From the NCBI GenBank assembly GCA_017893485.1, contig CM030363.1:82686230-82750229 (forward strand): 64,000 nt of DNA. Direction: 5' to 3'. The notes under the pieces were generated by a model, which was given only the letters and a program-made list of their open reading frames with translations, had not been told where the DNA came from and ran no database searches. Position 1 is the stretch's first letter. Each line of letters starts with the position of its first letter. This stretch comes from Hemerocallis citrina (Eukaryota; Streptophyta; Magnoliopsida; Asparagales; Asphodelaceae). Of the stretch, positions 24,101 to 34,612 are shown one piece after another. The position numbers and the translations under genes are program-made.

Positions 24101-24654
24101 CCCCTCCTTTCATCACTTCTCTCATTTTAGAAAGATCAAAAGAAAGAAAGAAAGAAAGGAAAAGAAAGAGAGAACCTTAGGTTAACTTGAGAGTTTTGTT
24201 TTGTAGGGTGATAGAAGTGTTCTAAAAAGCTTAGGGGAAGGAGAAGGTAGCTAGCAAGTTCTTCCCACAAAGTAAAATAAGGTGGGGGTTTCTTCACACT
24301 CCTTGATTCTTTCCTTGTTTGTTTGTTTGTTTGTTTGTTGTTTTGTTGTTTGACTTCTCCTTCTACCTTCTTGTTTGTTTTGTTTTTTTTGGGGTTGTTC
24401 TTATGAATGAGTGTGTGTATGTTGTAGTAAATAAAAGTAATAAAGTAGTAGTAGTAACTACTAAACTTACAAAGATCAAAACTTTATTATTGTTTGTATG
24501 TGATTGGACCAAAAGATTCACATATTGCATAATGTTGGACATACAACCCTTATTGGTTGTAGGACTTAATACACACATAGCATATGAACATTCTTTTACA
24601 ACCATTGTGGGTTGTAGGACTTTGATTGAACATTGGACTAATAAAAAGCATATG

Positions 24655-25040
24655 TTATAATAAAAAGATCTTGTCTTTGTTAAACACTAGTGGTAGAAAT
24701 AATTAAAAAGATCTTCTCTTTTTTATTTAATCACTAGTTATAGCTAATAAAAAGACCTTCTCTTTTTTATTTGATCACTAGTTGTAGCTAATAAAAAGAT
24801 CTTCTCTTTTTTATTTAATCACTAGTTATAGCTAATAAAAAGATCTTCTCTTTTTATTTGATCACTAGTTGTAGCTAATAAAAAGATCTTCTCTTTTTTT
24901 ATTTAATCACTAGTTATAGCTAATAAAAAGATCTTCCCTTTTTATTTGATCACTAGTTGTAGCTATTAAAAAGATCTTTTCTTTTAATCACTAGTTGTAG
25001 AAATAAAATCTTTTCTTTCATGTTTACTAGTTGTAAAGTA
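24655..25040. repeat. 44-bp repeat with alternating dimer structure in G
   Basis: Units of 'taataaaaagatcttctctt' plus a tail recur every 43-46 bp, about eight times. Tails alternate between TTTAATCACTAGTTATAGC and TTTGATCACTAGTTGTAGC, so the higher-order unit is about 88 bp. Confidence 0.85.
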
Positions 25041-25089
25041 AAATAAGATAAAAATGATCTTTCCTTTATCACTAGTAATCACAAAGATT

Positions 25090-25415
25090 AGTAAGCAACT
25101 AAGTAGTAGTAAGCTAAAATATAAAGTAGTAGTGTAGTAGCATGTTGATTTAATAAAGAAGTAATAGTAAGTTGATTAATAAGATAGTAGTAGTATGGTT
25201 GATTGAATAAAGTAGTGATGGTATGTTATAGTAGTAAGTAACTATAGATGTTTTATGTCCATAAAGTAGTAGGTTGTTTGTTGTGTTCTTAATTAAAATA
25301 AAGTAGTAGTAGTAAGTTGTATGTTGTGTTCTTGATAAGAATGTAGTAGTAGTAGTAGTAGATAATTGTGTGTTATGTTTTGATTAAAATAGGAGTAGTA
25401 GTAGTAGTAAAATGT
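25090..25415. repeat. (AGT)n/(GTA)n-rich tract in G
   Basis: AGTAGTAGT microsatellite patches are interspersed with 'ataaagtag' and 'ttgtgttcttgat' repeats. It is noncoding and a transition between the 44-bp and 52-bp arrays. Confidence 0.6.
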
Positions 25416-26170
25416 TGTAGGATTGCTTCTAAAAATATTTAGAAGCAATATTCATACTTCAAATGTTGTAGGACCACTTCTAAAAATATTTAGAAACCTT
25501 ATTCATGCTCCACATGTTGTAGGATCCCTTCTAAAAATATTTAGAAGCCATATTCATGCTTCACATGTTGTAGGATCATTTCTAAAAATATTTAGAAGCC
25601 ATATTCATGCTTCACATGTTGTAGGATATTTTCTAAAAATATTCCTTCATGTTTTATGTTTAGATAATTGTAGGATGTATTCTAAGAATATCCTATCATG
25701 CTTTTATACTTAAAATGTTGTAGGAGGTTTTCTAAAGAAGTTTTATCATGCTTTATGTTTAGAATGTTGTAGGGATTGTTTATAAAAATATTCCTATCAT
25801 GTTTTAGACTTAAAATGTTGTAGGAGGTTTTCTAAAGAAGTTCTATCATGCTTATGTTTAGAAAATTGTAGGATTATTTCTAAAACATATCCCATCATGC
25901 TTCATGTTTAACAAGGTTGTAGGATTTCTTCTCAAAATATCCTACCATGTTTCATGCTTAGTTAGTTGTAGGATTGATTCTAAAAATATCTAGCATGCTT
26001 AATGATGTTAGAATGTTGTGGGACAAATTCTAGGGTTTCCTACCATGCTTAGATTCACTCATTTGTGCTTAACAACGTTGTAGGATTCATTCCTAAAGTT
26101 CCCCATCATGTTTAATAATTTATTTATGATTAGAATGTTGTAGGATTCATCCTAGGAATTTCCTACCATG
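25410..26170. repeat. About 52-bp tandem repeat in G
   Basis: GTTGTAGGA followed by TTCTAAAAATATTTAGAAG and 'catgctt' recurs about 13 times. Early units are regular (25414, 25463 and so on), later ones increasingly diverged. Each unit has a near-palindromic TTCTAAAAATATTTAGAA core. Confidence 0.8.
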
Positions 26171-26984
26171 GTTAGTAGTTATTTATGCTTAATGAAGATT
26201 CATGCTAGATAAGTGGTAGAAGAATTGTATACCATGCTAAGTTATATAAATACTCATGTTACATGGTACCCATGCTTAGATAAGTGTTTGTTCATGTTAT
26301 GTTAGTAGATGATCATGATTCATGCTAAGTAAGTAGGTATCATGCTAACTATTGATCATGTTAAGTTAATAACACCCATATTGTGATATTCATGCTTAGA
26401 GTAAAGAAACTACCCATGGTTAGTTGTAGTGATTTTATGTTGTGTTCTATACCATGCTAGAGTAATACTTGCTTAGAATGTTGTAGGAGTAGTGTTAGCA
26501 CTACCTACTATGCCTTGGAGTGTTGCTTGTTCATACTAGTTGGGTTGTGGGGATTAGTCGGGATAAGTAGTAAGCTTTCATGCTCAATTTGTAACCTATG
26601 CTTGACTATAGTGGACTTCATGTCTAGGTCGTAGTGATTTTTATGCTTAAGCTCGATGTAAGCACAAGCGTAATCATATTCGTACTTAGGAGTGTGATGG
26701 TGAGTGGTTCTGTTTTATAATCAGATTGTTGTAGGAAAATGCTCGCAATTGTATGCCATGCTTAAGGCACTATAGGTTGAAGTAATAAGGATTGGGAAGA
26801 CCACTAGTGATAGTTGGTCTGATAAAGGCCGTTAGGTCGCCTTCGGATTCTTCCTTAGTGGAATACCGACCATAGAATATTAGTAGACTCTTCTGTTGCT
26901 TCTAATAATAGATGACCAAGTTTGTTAGTAAGCACGTTTGGTTGCTTCTATGATTGATTACCTGTATGGTTGTTTGCACACGGT

Positions 26985-27240
26985 TGTACTCGTACGTGGC
27001 TCGACTGGCCCGTATGTAGCTGTGGGTCTCATACGTAGCTTAGTCGGCTCGTATGTAGGTGGTTGTCTCGTACGCTGCCCGACCGGCCCATGCGTAGTGT
27101 TGGTCTCATACGCGGCTTATTTGGCTGGTATGTACGTAGTTATCTCCTACGAGGCCCGCCTGGCTCGTAGGTAGTTATTGTTTCATACGTAGCTTATTAG
27201 CTCGTATGTGGTTGTTACTCATGTATAGCTGTTAGCTAGT
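26985..27240. repeat. About 38-bp tandem repeat in G
   Basis: Variants of 'ctcgtacgtggctcgactggcccgtatgtag' recur about six times with TCGTACG/TCATACG alternation. It is CpG-rich compared with its surroundings. Confidence 0.7.
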
Positions 27241-27479
27241 ACACAGTTCGTTGTGGGCTATCGACCATCAAGACATAGCGGCATGCATGTATATTCGCAC
27301 GACCGAGGTCTTGGATCGATGAGCCACGAACCGGATCCTGAGGGGTTCTGGTAAGTCTAGGTTGAGCAGCCTAGTAGAGTCATCTTGCGAAGCCTAATTT
27401 AAGGCCTAGCATGTTATGTTATAATATTATTGTCCCTAGGATCGTCGAGTCAGGGACATCATTAGGGTAGTGACTTATA

Positions 27480-28450
27480 AAGGTCATTTTGCTCAGACCC
27501 TTGCCGAAGAGAGAGGAGTTGGTTGTAGGGGGCACCTTACGACCAACTTGTCCCTTGAGGGAGGCCTTAGGTGGTGACATTGGGTTGTACCTCCCCGTCA
27601 AAGGGATACGTACGGTGGCGTCTCACAAGTTGGGAGCACGGGTTGCGTATCTCGCTCTGTTAATTCCTAAAATACCGTGGTTGGGGTGCCACAGGATGCA
27701 TGGTGCAGTCCTGTGCTTGCTAGACCCCAGAGGGTGCCACAGGGTAGGCTTCGCGCTGCCCTGCGCTTGCGAAACCCTATGGTTTGATTTTGGAACGATG
27801 CCCGATATATTGGGATCGAGTGAGGTCCGGCATGCCGGGTAGTAGTGGAAAACGGAGACACCATAAGCAGACTGCATAGGGGGGACTTGACCCCTTCTGC
27901 AACCTCACAGAGTCATGGAGTATTGTCAGGAACAGGTTGTGTACAATTAGAATACGTAACGCGGGTTCAAATCCCTATATATGGAGAAACGGCTTGAGAT
28001 GGGGTCGCATGTAGTATGGGATACATGTTGATTCCGGAGACTTGCTGACATTAGAATAGGAAGCGTCCCGTCAAAGGGATACGTACGGTGCCATCTCACA
28101 GGTTGAGGACACGGGTTACGTATCTCGCGCTGTTAATTCCAGAAGTACCGTGGCTGGGGGTGCCACAGGATGCATTGTGCAGTCCTGCGTTTGCGATACC
28201 CCAGAGGGTGCCACAGGGTAGGCTTTGCGCTACCCTGCGCTTGCGAAACCCTATAGTTTGATTTTGTTGCAACACCCAATACATTGGGTTCGTCTATTTG
28301 AAGGAGGTCCGGTTAGCCGGGTCGCAGTGGCAAACATAGACACCACTGGCGAACTGCATTAGTGGGACTTGACCACATCTGCAACCTCATTAGCCACGCG
28401 TGGCTGTCAGGAACGGGTTATGTATAATTAGAATTCATAATGCGAGGAAG
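27480..28450. repeat. Two-copy tandem duplication (about 475 bp) in G
   Basis: CCCGTCAAAGGGATACGTACGGTG occurs near 27594 and near 28067, and the following 300 bp (ending in 'gaactgcat..gggacttgacc' and 'caattagaat') are clearly homologous. No ORF is conserved between the copies. Confidence 0.8.
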
Positions 28451-30209
28451 CATTCTAGTTCTACTTAAATATCGCATTAGAGTCTAGTCATAGCACTCAC
28501 GTACACTTAAACTACACCAACACCATTGCTATATTTGTATATGTTGTATATTGTTTGGGAGATTCGCTGCTATATGATCAGCCTTTAAGCGTCAGTGAAT
28601 ACTGACGTCCCCACTTCCATAGGTACTGGATCGCCGAAGTACAAAGGCAAAATTCAGGAGGACTCAAGGCAAGGAAAGCAAGGAGTCAGTGTAATGTTTA
28701 GTTCCGCTGCAGTATATGTATTGATTATGTATTTGTTGAGAAGTACTCTGATGTAAGATGTTGAAGGTTGTAATACTTAGAAATGTAAAGGTAATGTTGT
28801 AACTCTATTGTAAGGTATTACAGTTGTACAATGTTCAGACTTGTAACACATTGTGTATTGAATAAAAAGTTTTAAATTCTCCTGTTTTTCTGTGTATTGT
28901 GACTAATTGAAGAAAAGATCTTGGCTCGTGTCACGGTTTCCCGGTGTCGGAAATCGGGGCGCTACACAAGAGTTGCGCCCTTACGTTACAAAGCCCAAGA
29001 GGCGTCTCTTTTACTATAAGTTTTCACCCCCTCAACACTTTACCTCATTTCTCACTTTTACTTTCTCACTATTGGTTTTACTCCTTAGCGGCGAAGTTTT
29101 TAGCTCTTGGGTGGTGCTGCTAGCTGTCGCGGCAAGGCATTTTAAGCTCCGGCGATCTTTTCCGACCGTACTAGTCACTTCAAGGTTAGTCTCTCTCCTC
29201 ATTTTTGTAAAATGGTTAAGTTTTCTTCCACGGACGAGACCCCCTCCTCGGACCTAGGCGTCAGCCGAGCGGTGAGGCCGAGCAAGGGTAATGGGAAGGA
29301 GGTCGTCGAGCCGACCGAAGAGACAACGGTCAGGCCGAGTACAGGCGAGGAAGTTGCCGAGCCTCTCCAGGAGGTAGTGGTCCGATCTAGCAAGGGCAAA
29401 GGTGTGGAAACGATAATAGAGCATCCGAAGACTGCAGGGGAGTTGGGTCGGCATCCGAGCATTCCGTCGAGCGTTGGCGGTGTGTGGAGCTACTCCAGAG
29501 ATCTGTTGGAGAAGGTGACGTAGGGCACCGCCAAATCGATCGAGGAGAACGAGCCGAGGGAAACTTCTGAGGTGGATCAGATCTCTTCGGTCCTGACCGT
29601 GGCGGATTTGCATCGGATCCGGAGTGTGTTCCGAATCCCCGCTGAGTATGGGCTCCTTCTCCCCGGCCCTGGCTTCCAAGCGTGCACGTCGTCCTCGGCC
29701 GATACGTGCATTTTTCCCGCCGATTCCCTGAATGCCGGACTTCGGCTGCCGCTGCTCCCTTTCGTAATCGAGGTGCTGCAGTGGTACGGCTTGAGTCCGG
29801 CTCAGCTAATGCCGAACACCTGGCGGCACGTTATGGCGTTTGTTCTTCAATGCCAGGAGGTCGGTCTGCCCAATATGTTCATTCTTCGGAGTCTTCTACC
29901 GTCCTTGCCAACCAAACAAAAATGAGCAGAGGTACTACCTCTCGCCAAGGAAGGGTGTGAAGCAGATCGAGAACCCGGACTCGATCAAGCATTGGAAAGA
30001 GAAGTACTTCCTCGTCCGAGCTCCCGAGCCATGGGTGATCCCGACGGTGTGGTTGAGGGACGACCTTCCGAAGCGGGCGAAGAAAGAGCCCGTGCTCAGC
30101 AACGAAGAGGCAGAAATCGTGGAGAAGCTGCTCGGGCTTCCGACCCTCAGTTCGAAAGACATCACCGAGGAGGCCTTATTCCGAGGGGGTCTCAGTCCGA
30201 TCGACCCTA

Positions 30210-30284
30210 GTACGCTTCTCCTATTCTTGTTTTGTCTTTGAGGTTTGGAAAATTTTTCTAACTATTTTCACTCGGTTGGTGCAG
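30210..30284 (+). other. Intron 1 of C antisense gene
   Basis: It starts GTACGC and ends GGTTGGTGCAG, is T-rich and 75 nt long. The homologous position in D has a GT near 21413 and the acceptor TTCTTGCAG at 39786-39794. Joining leaves phase 1 and continues the same protein. Confidence 0.75.
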
Positions 30285-30802
30285 AATCTCCCGGCATGGA
30301 CTACAAGGGTCTGATGGCGAAGGCCAGGGCGGCGAAGGAGTAGGAAGCGAGGAAGAGAAAGAGGACCGTGTCCGGGCCTCAAGGCGGCCGAGCGCCCAAG
30401 ATCCCCTCGGTCTCTCCGACCACCGAGCGGCAGGTTGTTGAGGCTCCTCTGGTCGAGCCCGATCAAGGCATCGTCGTGCCGTCCACCCCACCTACCTCGG
30501 ATGCGCCGACCCCAACGCCGCGAACAGATGCTTTAGGGTCTTCGGGCAGAGCGTTCAACATTAGCGCGGCATTGGCTCTCGATGTCCCGCCCCTTAATGC
30601 CGAGGCAGAGGCAATCCTGACCAAGGAGCACAAGCGCATCTTCGTCCCCGATTGGCGGGTGATGAAGGTTGACGGGTTCCTAAGGGATGGCAACATCTGC
30701 ATGCAGGCGGTGAAGCACCAGCCGACCCCTAAAGACCGGACGGCGCTCAAGGCGGGCGAAGTTGGTGACGCTGCGATGCAGATTGCTCGGAACACCATGT
30801 CG

Positions 30803-30880
30803 GTAAGTACTAGAGGACTTTCTTCAAAATTTTTCCAAGTTTTTGTGCTCGTGTTTAACTGCTTTTTGTATGGCCTGTAG
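30803..30880 (+). other. Intron 2 of C antisense gene
   Basis: It starts GTAAGT directly after ...ACCATGTCG and ends TGGCCTGTAG; 78 nt, T-rich. D has the same junction (GTGAGT at 40246 to CCCCCAG at 40334) with homologous codons on both sides (AxSAMS or NTMS before, xxCHF after). Confidence 0.8.
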
Positions 30881-31685
30881 ACCCTCTGCCACTTCAATCA
30901 TTTGCTCGAGGAGTTCGCGAGCAAAGAAAAGGAGATGACTGTTCTGAACGACCGTGAACGGTCGGAGCGGTCAAAGGCGGTAAAATAGCTGGAGGCCGAG
31001 CAGGTGCATTCTGCTTCCCTCGAGGCCGAAGTTGCCGACCTAAGGGCTAAGCTCGTCGAGGCGCAGAGGAGCTCAGCCGCCGAGGCTTCTAAGGTCGAGA
31101 CCCTGGAAAAGGAGATGGCTCGACTCGAAGGGGAGCTATCTAAGGCCCTGAAGGCGTCGGAGGAGGCCCTGAGCGATCATGCGTCGAAGGTGGCGACCGC
31201 GGAGAAGGCGGTTCGGGACGAGGCCGAGGCTCACATGTTGACTAACATGGAGGATGCGTACGGCCGAGCGCTGAAGCATATCGCCACTTGGAACCTCGGA
31301 TTTGACGTCTCGTCCTACTACTTCTACGACCCCGTAGAGGGTGAGGAAGCGCTGCCCCTGGCCGAGCTCGCTCCTAGGCAGGAGGGCGAAAACACCGAAG
31401 ACGAGGTGGGCGCCGAGGGTGCGATTGTAGCCGTGCCGAGCGATGATGAGGTCGACTCCTGACTTTGTTGCCTCTTCTCATTTTCTTGTTCTTCCCCCCC
31501 TTTTTTTGTAATGCCTAACTGCGGACTAGCCACCGCTTTTTGTAAATCTTGGACTTTTAATGAAACGGTTTTCTTTTTGGTGTTTTGGCTAAGTATTTCA
31601 AAATTTCGCAAAGTGTTCAACTCTTTTTGCTCGGATTGTGTACTTAAGTATTGAAGACTTCTTTTGATATTCCTCCACCTTTCAG

Positions 31686-32525
31686 GTCGAGTTGGGTCCG
31701 ATTACTGAGGTCTCCCATCTTCGTACTGAGCTGAAGAAAACGAAGCGGGCTCTTTCTCGCAGTCGGGATAACTCGTTTTACGACTTCTTGAAATTTGAGG
31801 ACATCAAAGCAACTGCGAGAGGGTATTTTCGCGAGTTGAGGCAACTGCGGAAGCAACCTCGAGAGACTCGTCTCGAAGGCGAGATAGATTTGCTCCGTAA
31901 GGAGCTCTTCGATGTCGACCAAAATAATAGTGAACTACTGGCGGAGGTTCATCATTTGGAGGTAACGGTGAAAGAACATTCGGCGGAGGAAGAGGAGTTA
32001 GCTTCGAAGGTGGGGAAGTTGATGTCCGAGCGCGACGAGTTGACGGCAAGAATTGACAAACTGAGGAGGACCACCATCGACAGGGGGATCGAAGTGACTC
32101 ATTTCCGTCGAATTGTGGCCGACAGTAGTAACATTGCAGGCCCGTCTAAACTTTCTCGTTTCAAAGTATCGGCGGAGGGCGATATTCTGAGAGATAGGAT
32201 CATAGAGCTAGAGGAGGAGATTGCATCGCTGAAACCTCAACCCGTAAGGATCAATGTTCGCAGTACGTCGTGTACTCACGAAGAGAGCGAAAGAGGAATC
32301 TCATTCTACAAACATGCAACTCGTTCGCCTGCCGTTAGGCGGAGCCCGACTGATGCTCAGAGTGGTGTAGCTGTTTCGTCTAGTGGCGCCTCGGTTGGGG
32401 CCACAGCTAGAATCAGCGGCGAAGGCAGGTCTCGCTTCGCTGGTTTAGAATCGAGCTCAGAGGTAAGGCGACGCCGCCCTCGTGTGTCTCTGAACCGAAG
32501 CGTTCCCCTTCCAAAGAAGCGCTAA
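31686..32525 (+). pseudogene. Element C: second antisense ORF, coiled-coil protein
   Basis: An uninterrupted reading frame of about 277 residues begins MGPITEVSHLRTELKK at 31692, just after a T-rich acceptor-like TTTCAG (31680-31685). It may therefore be a downstream exon of the same antisense transcript rather than a separate gene. It is dominated by heptad-like Leu/Glu/Lys/Arg sequence (residues 5-190), then STSCTHEESERGISFYKHA, a Ser/Ala-rich linker and a basic C-terminus RPRVSLNRSVPLPKKR. D has a homologue with the same C-terminal motif. No enzyme motif is visible, and the function is unknown. The frame itself is open; I call it a pseudogene because the upstream gene is broken. Confidence 0.65.
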
Positions 32526-32639
32526 ACAAGTTGTATTATGCTCTTCAAGTTATTGTAAAACTCTATTGTAGTGTCAGCCTTGTTTGAGCTCTTAATAAAG
32601 AAGTTTGTTTTGCTTCTAATGTTCGAATGCTGTGTTGGC

Positions 32640-33140
32640 TGGTATTAGCTTAAGTATAATTCCTCCAACTTTTGACCACTACTCAAAATCAAAAGCAAAT
32701 CTTCCTTCTTATGGGAGAACCCCTTCTGGCCTGCTTAAGAGCGAGCTTGCGAAGAGGAGTCGAGCCAAGTGTTGGACTCCGAACTCGTCGTTAGAGTTTG
32801 TTCAACGGTTGTGGGAGAAATTCCGAATGGCGAACCCCTTCTAGCCTGCTTAAGAGCGAGCTTGCGAAGAGGAGTCGAGCCAAGTGTTGGACTCCGAACT
32901 CGTCATTAGAGTGTGTTCAACGGTTGTGGGAGCAATTTCGAATGGCGAACCCCTTCTAGCCCGCTTAAGAGCGAGCTTGCGAAGAGGAGTCGAGCCAAGT
33001 GTTGGACTCCGAACTCATCGTTAGAGTTTGTTCAACGGTTGTGGGAGCAATTCCGAATGGTGAACCCCTTCTAGCCCGCTTAAGAGCGAGCTTGCGAAGA
33101 GGGGTCGAGCCAAGTGTTGGACTCCGAACTCGTCATTAGG
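32640..33140. repeat. Element C: convergent-region repeat, about 118 bp
   Basis: The unit 'aattccgaatggcgaaccccttctagcc...agccaagtgttggactccgaactcgtc' is repeated about four times (near 32700, 32820, 32935 and 33050). It lies between the 3' ends of the plus-strand ORFs and the minus-strand integrase. Homologous units occur at the same place in D and B. Confidence 0.85.
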
Positions 33141-33313
33141 GTGAAGAGTAAAAGTAGAGAGATACAAGCAATTTTACAAGTAAAATATGAAAAAACTTTC
33201 TTTATTGATAACTAATAGTTGGCTGCTTCTAAGTTGCGAGCCGTTATTACATAAGAGAAATAAAGGAAAAAATACAAGTAAAAGGAGAGGAACGGTTCGA
33301 CATCCTAGAATAC

Positions 33314-34612
33314 TTAGAGAGGCGTTAATGCTCTCTCTTGGTATTTCAAAAGATGGTCGGCATTCCAAGCCCTGGGGATCTATCTGCCTTCGAGGTCTTC
33401 CAGACGATATGTCCCGGACCGGACTACTTTGGTGATCTTGTAGGGTCCCTCCCAATTTGGAGCTAGTTTACTCTTCTGACCGGAAAAAGAGATTGCTAAC
33501 TTTCTGAGGACCAAGTCACCTTCTTTGAGGTCGGTAGGACGGACTCTCTTATTGTACGCCAACTCGATCCTCCTTCGATAACTCTGTTGGTGGGTTAATG
33601 CTCTTTCCCGTAGCTCGTCGACCAGGTCTAAGTTTGCCCGAAGTTCTCTGGTATTCTGTTCTTCTTCGTAGGCAAGAAGGCGAGGAGAAGGTATGCCGAC
33701 TTCCAATGGGATCACAGCCTCGGACCCATACGTGAGGTTGAATGGCGACTCTCCTGTGGGGGTCCGTTTCGTTATGCGGTTGTTCCACAGCACATTAGGG
33801 AGCTGATCGACCTATAAGCCTTTAGAGCACTTATTCAGCCTTTTCTTAATACCGGAGAGGATCTTTCGGTTAGCATTCTCCACTTGACCATTCTACTATG
33901 GATGGGAGACGGAGGAGAAACATTGTTGGATGGCGAGGTCTTCACATAGAGCTCGGAAGGCAGCCCCGGTAAACTGGGTTCCGTTGTCTGTTATGAGGAC
34001 TCGAGGGACACCGAATCGGCAGATAACGTTCTTCCAGAAGAACTGAAGTACTTTGTTCTCGGTGATTGTAGCCAAGGGCTCGGCCTCTATCCACTTCGAG
34101 AAGTAGTCGATTGCCACGACTAAGAATTTGAGCTGGCCGGGAGCTGGTGGGAATGGCCCTAGTAAATCCATTCCCCACATTGCGAAAGGGATAGGACTTG
34201 ATAGGGAGGTGAGTGGAGCTTGCGGGAGGCGACGGACGTTGGAGTATTTCTGACAAGAGCTGCATTGCCGAACGTGTAGTTTGGCGTCTTTTAGGAGAGT
34301 GGGCCAGAATTACCCATAATTCAACACTTTCCGGGCTAGGGAACTGGATCCTGAGTGTGCCCCGCCGATGCCTTCGTGGAGCTCTTGCAGGGCGTAATCG
34401 GCTTGTTTTGGGGACAGGCATCTCAAATAAGGCCTGCCGTCTACTTGTGTGAAGGAGCGCTTGTATAGGATGCCCTCGATAAGTGTGTATCGCTCTGCTC
34501 GGGTTCTCACTCGGCGAGCTTCTTTAGGGTCTTCGGGGAGGAGCCCATCCCTTAGGAATTCTACCAGGGGTTTCATCCAATTATCTTGAAGTAGAACAGG
34601 TAGCGACTCCAT
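33314..34612 (-). pseudogene. Element C: integrase
   Basis: The integrase inserts the cDNA copy into the host genome. The N-terminal part (34612-34200) has YLRCLSPKQADYALQELHEG and CSSCQKY-type zinc-binding remains. The catalytic core (34180-33896) has MDLLGPFPPAPGQLKFLVV, the Asp of DYFSKWIEAE and the second Asp of LITDNGTQF. The glutamate follows in the degenerate NGQVENAN segment. The C-terminal domain (33793-33314) includes TYGSEAVIPLEVGIPSPR and GPYKITKVVRSGTYRLEDLEG and ends at a TAA (33314-33316). Stops occur near 34310 and 33896 (two adjacent) and between 33796 and 33830. There is no chromodomain, as expected for Tat. Confidence 0.88.

Larger units (their letters stand above)
23487..28966 (+). 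mobile_element. Element G: 5480-bp solo LTR
   Basis: It begins TGTAATATCCCGGACGG and ends GGGGCGCTACA, flanked by the perfect 5-bp duplication CAAGA (23482-23486 and 28967-28971). No gag or pol lies between, and there is no internal primer site or PPT, so this is a solo LTR left by recombination of an LTR pair. The first 25 bases form a perfect hairpin (TGTAATATCC, 5-nt loop, GGATATTACA). A plus-strand TATA box (CTATAAATAC, 24091-24100) and an AATAAA near 28860 give orientation. It contains four distinct repeat arrays. Its parent family is not in this window; the TGTAATATCC terminus is common among plant Ty3/gypsy chromoviruses. Confidence 0.92.
29212..31462 (+). pseudogene. Element C: antisense extra gene with three exons
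   Basis: It is homologous to D's antisense gene (plant 'putative gypsy type transposon' family); function unknown. Exon 1 is 29212-30209, exon 2 30285-30802 and exon 3 30881-31462. The introns of 75 and 78 nt have GT...AG ends (GTACGC...GGTGCAG and GTAAGT...CCTGTAG), and splicing keeps one frame across both joins. Visible blocks: EYGLLLPGPGFQA, LPLLPFVIEVLQWYGLSPAQ, MPNTWRHV, NKNEQRYYLSPRKG and TEEALFRGGLSPIDP in exon 1; a basic, Pro-rich linker and EHKRIFVPDWRVMKV in exon 2; a long coiled coil and an acidic tail in exon 3. Damage: TAG at 29521, a frameshift near 29880, TAG at 30341 and TAG at 30986. A poly(A)-signal-like AATGAAA follows at about 31558. Confidence 0.8.

Noticed and set aside
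31004..31620. Minus-strand ORFs overlapping the antisense genes (for example 31324-31620, 31804-32049)
   Set aside because: Shadows of the coiled-coil genes on the plus strand; no homology of their own.
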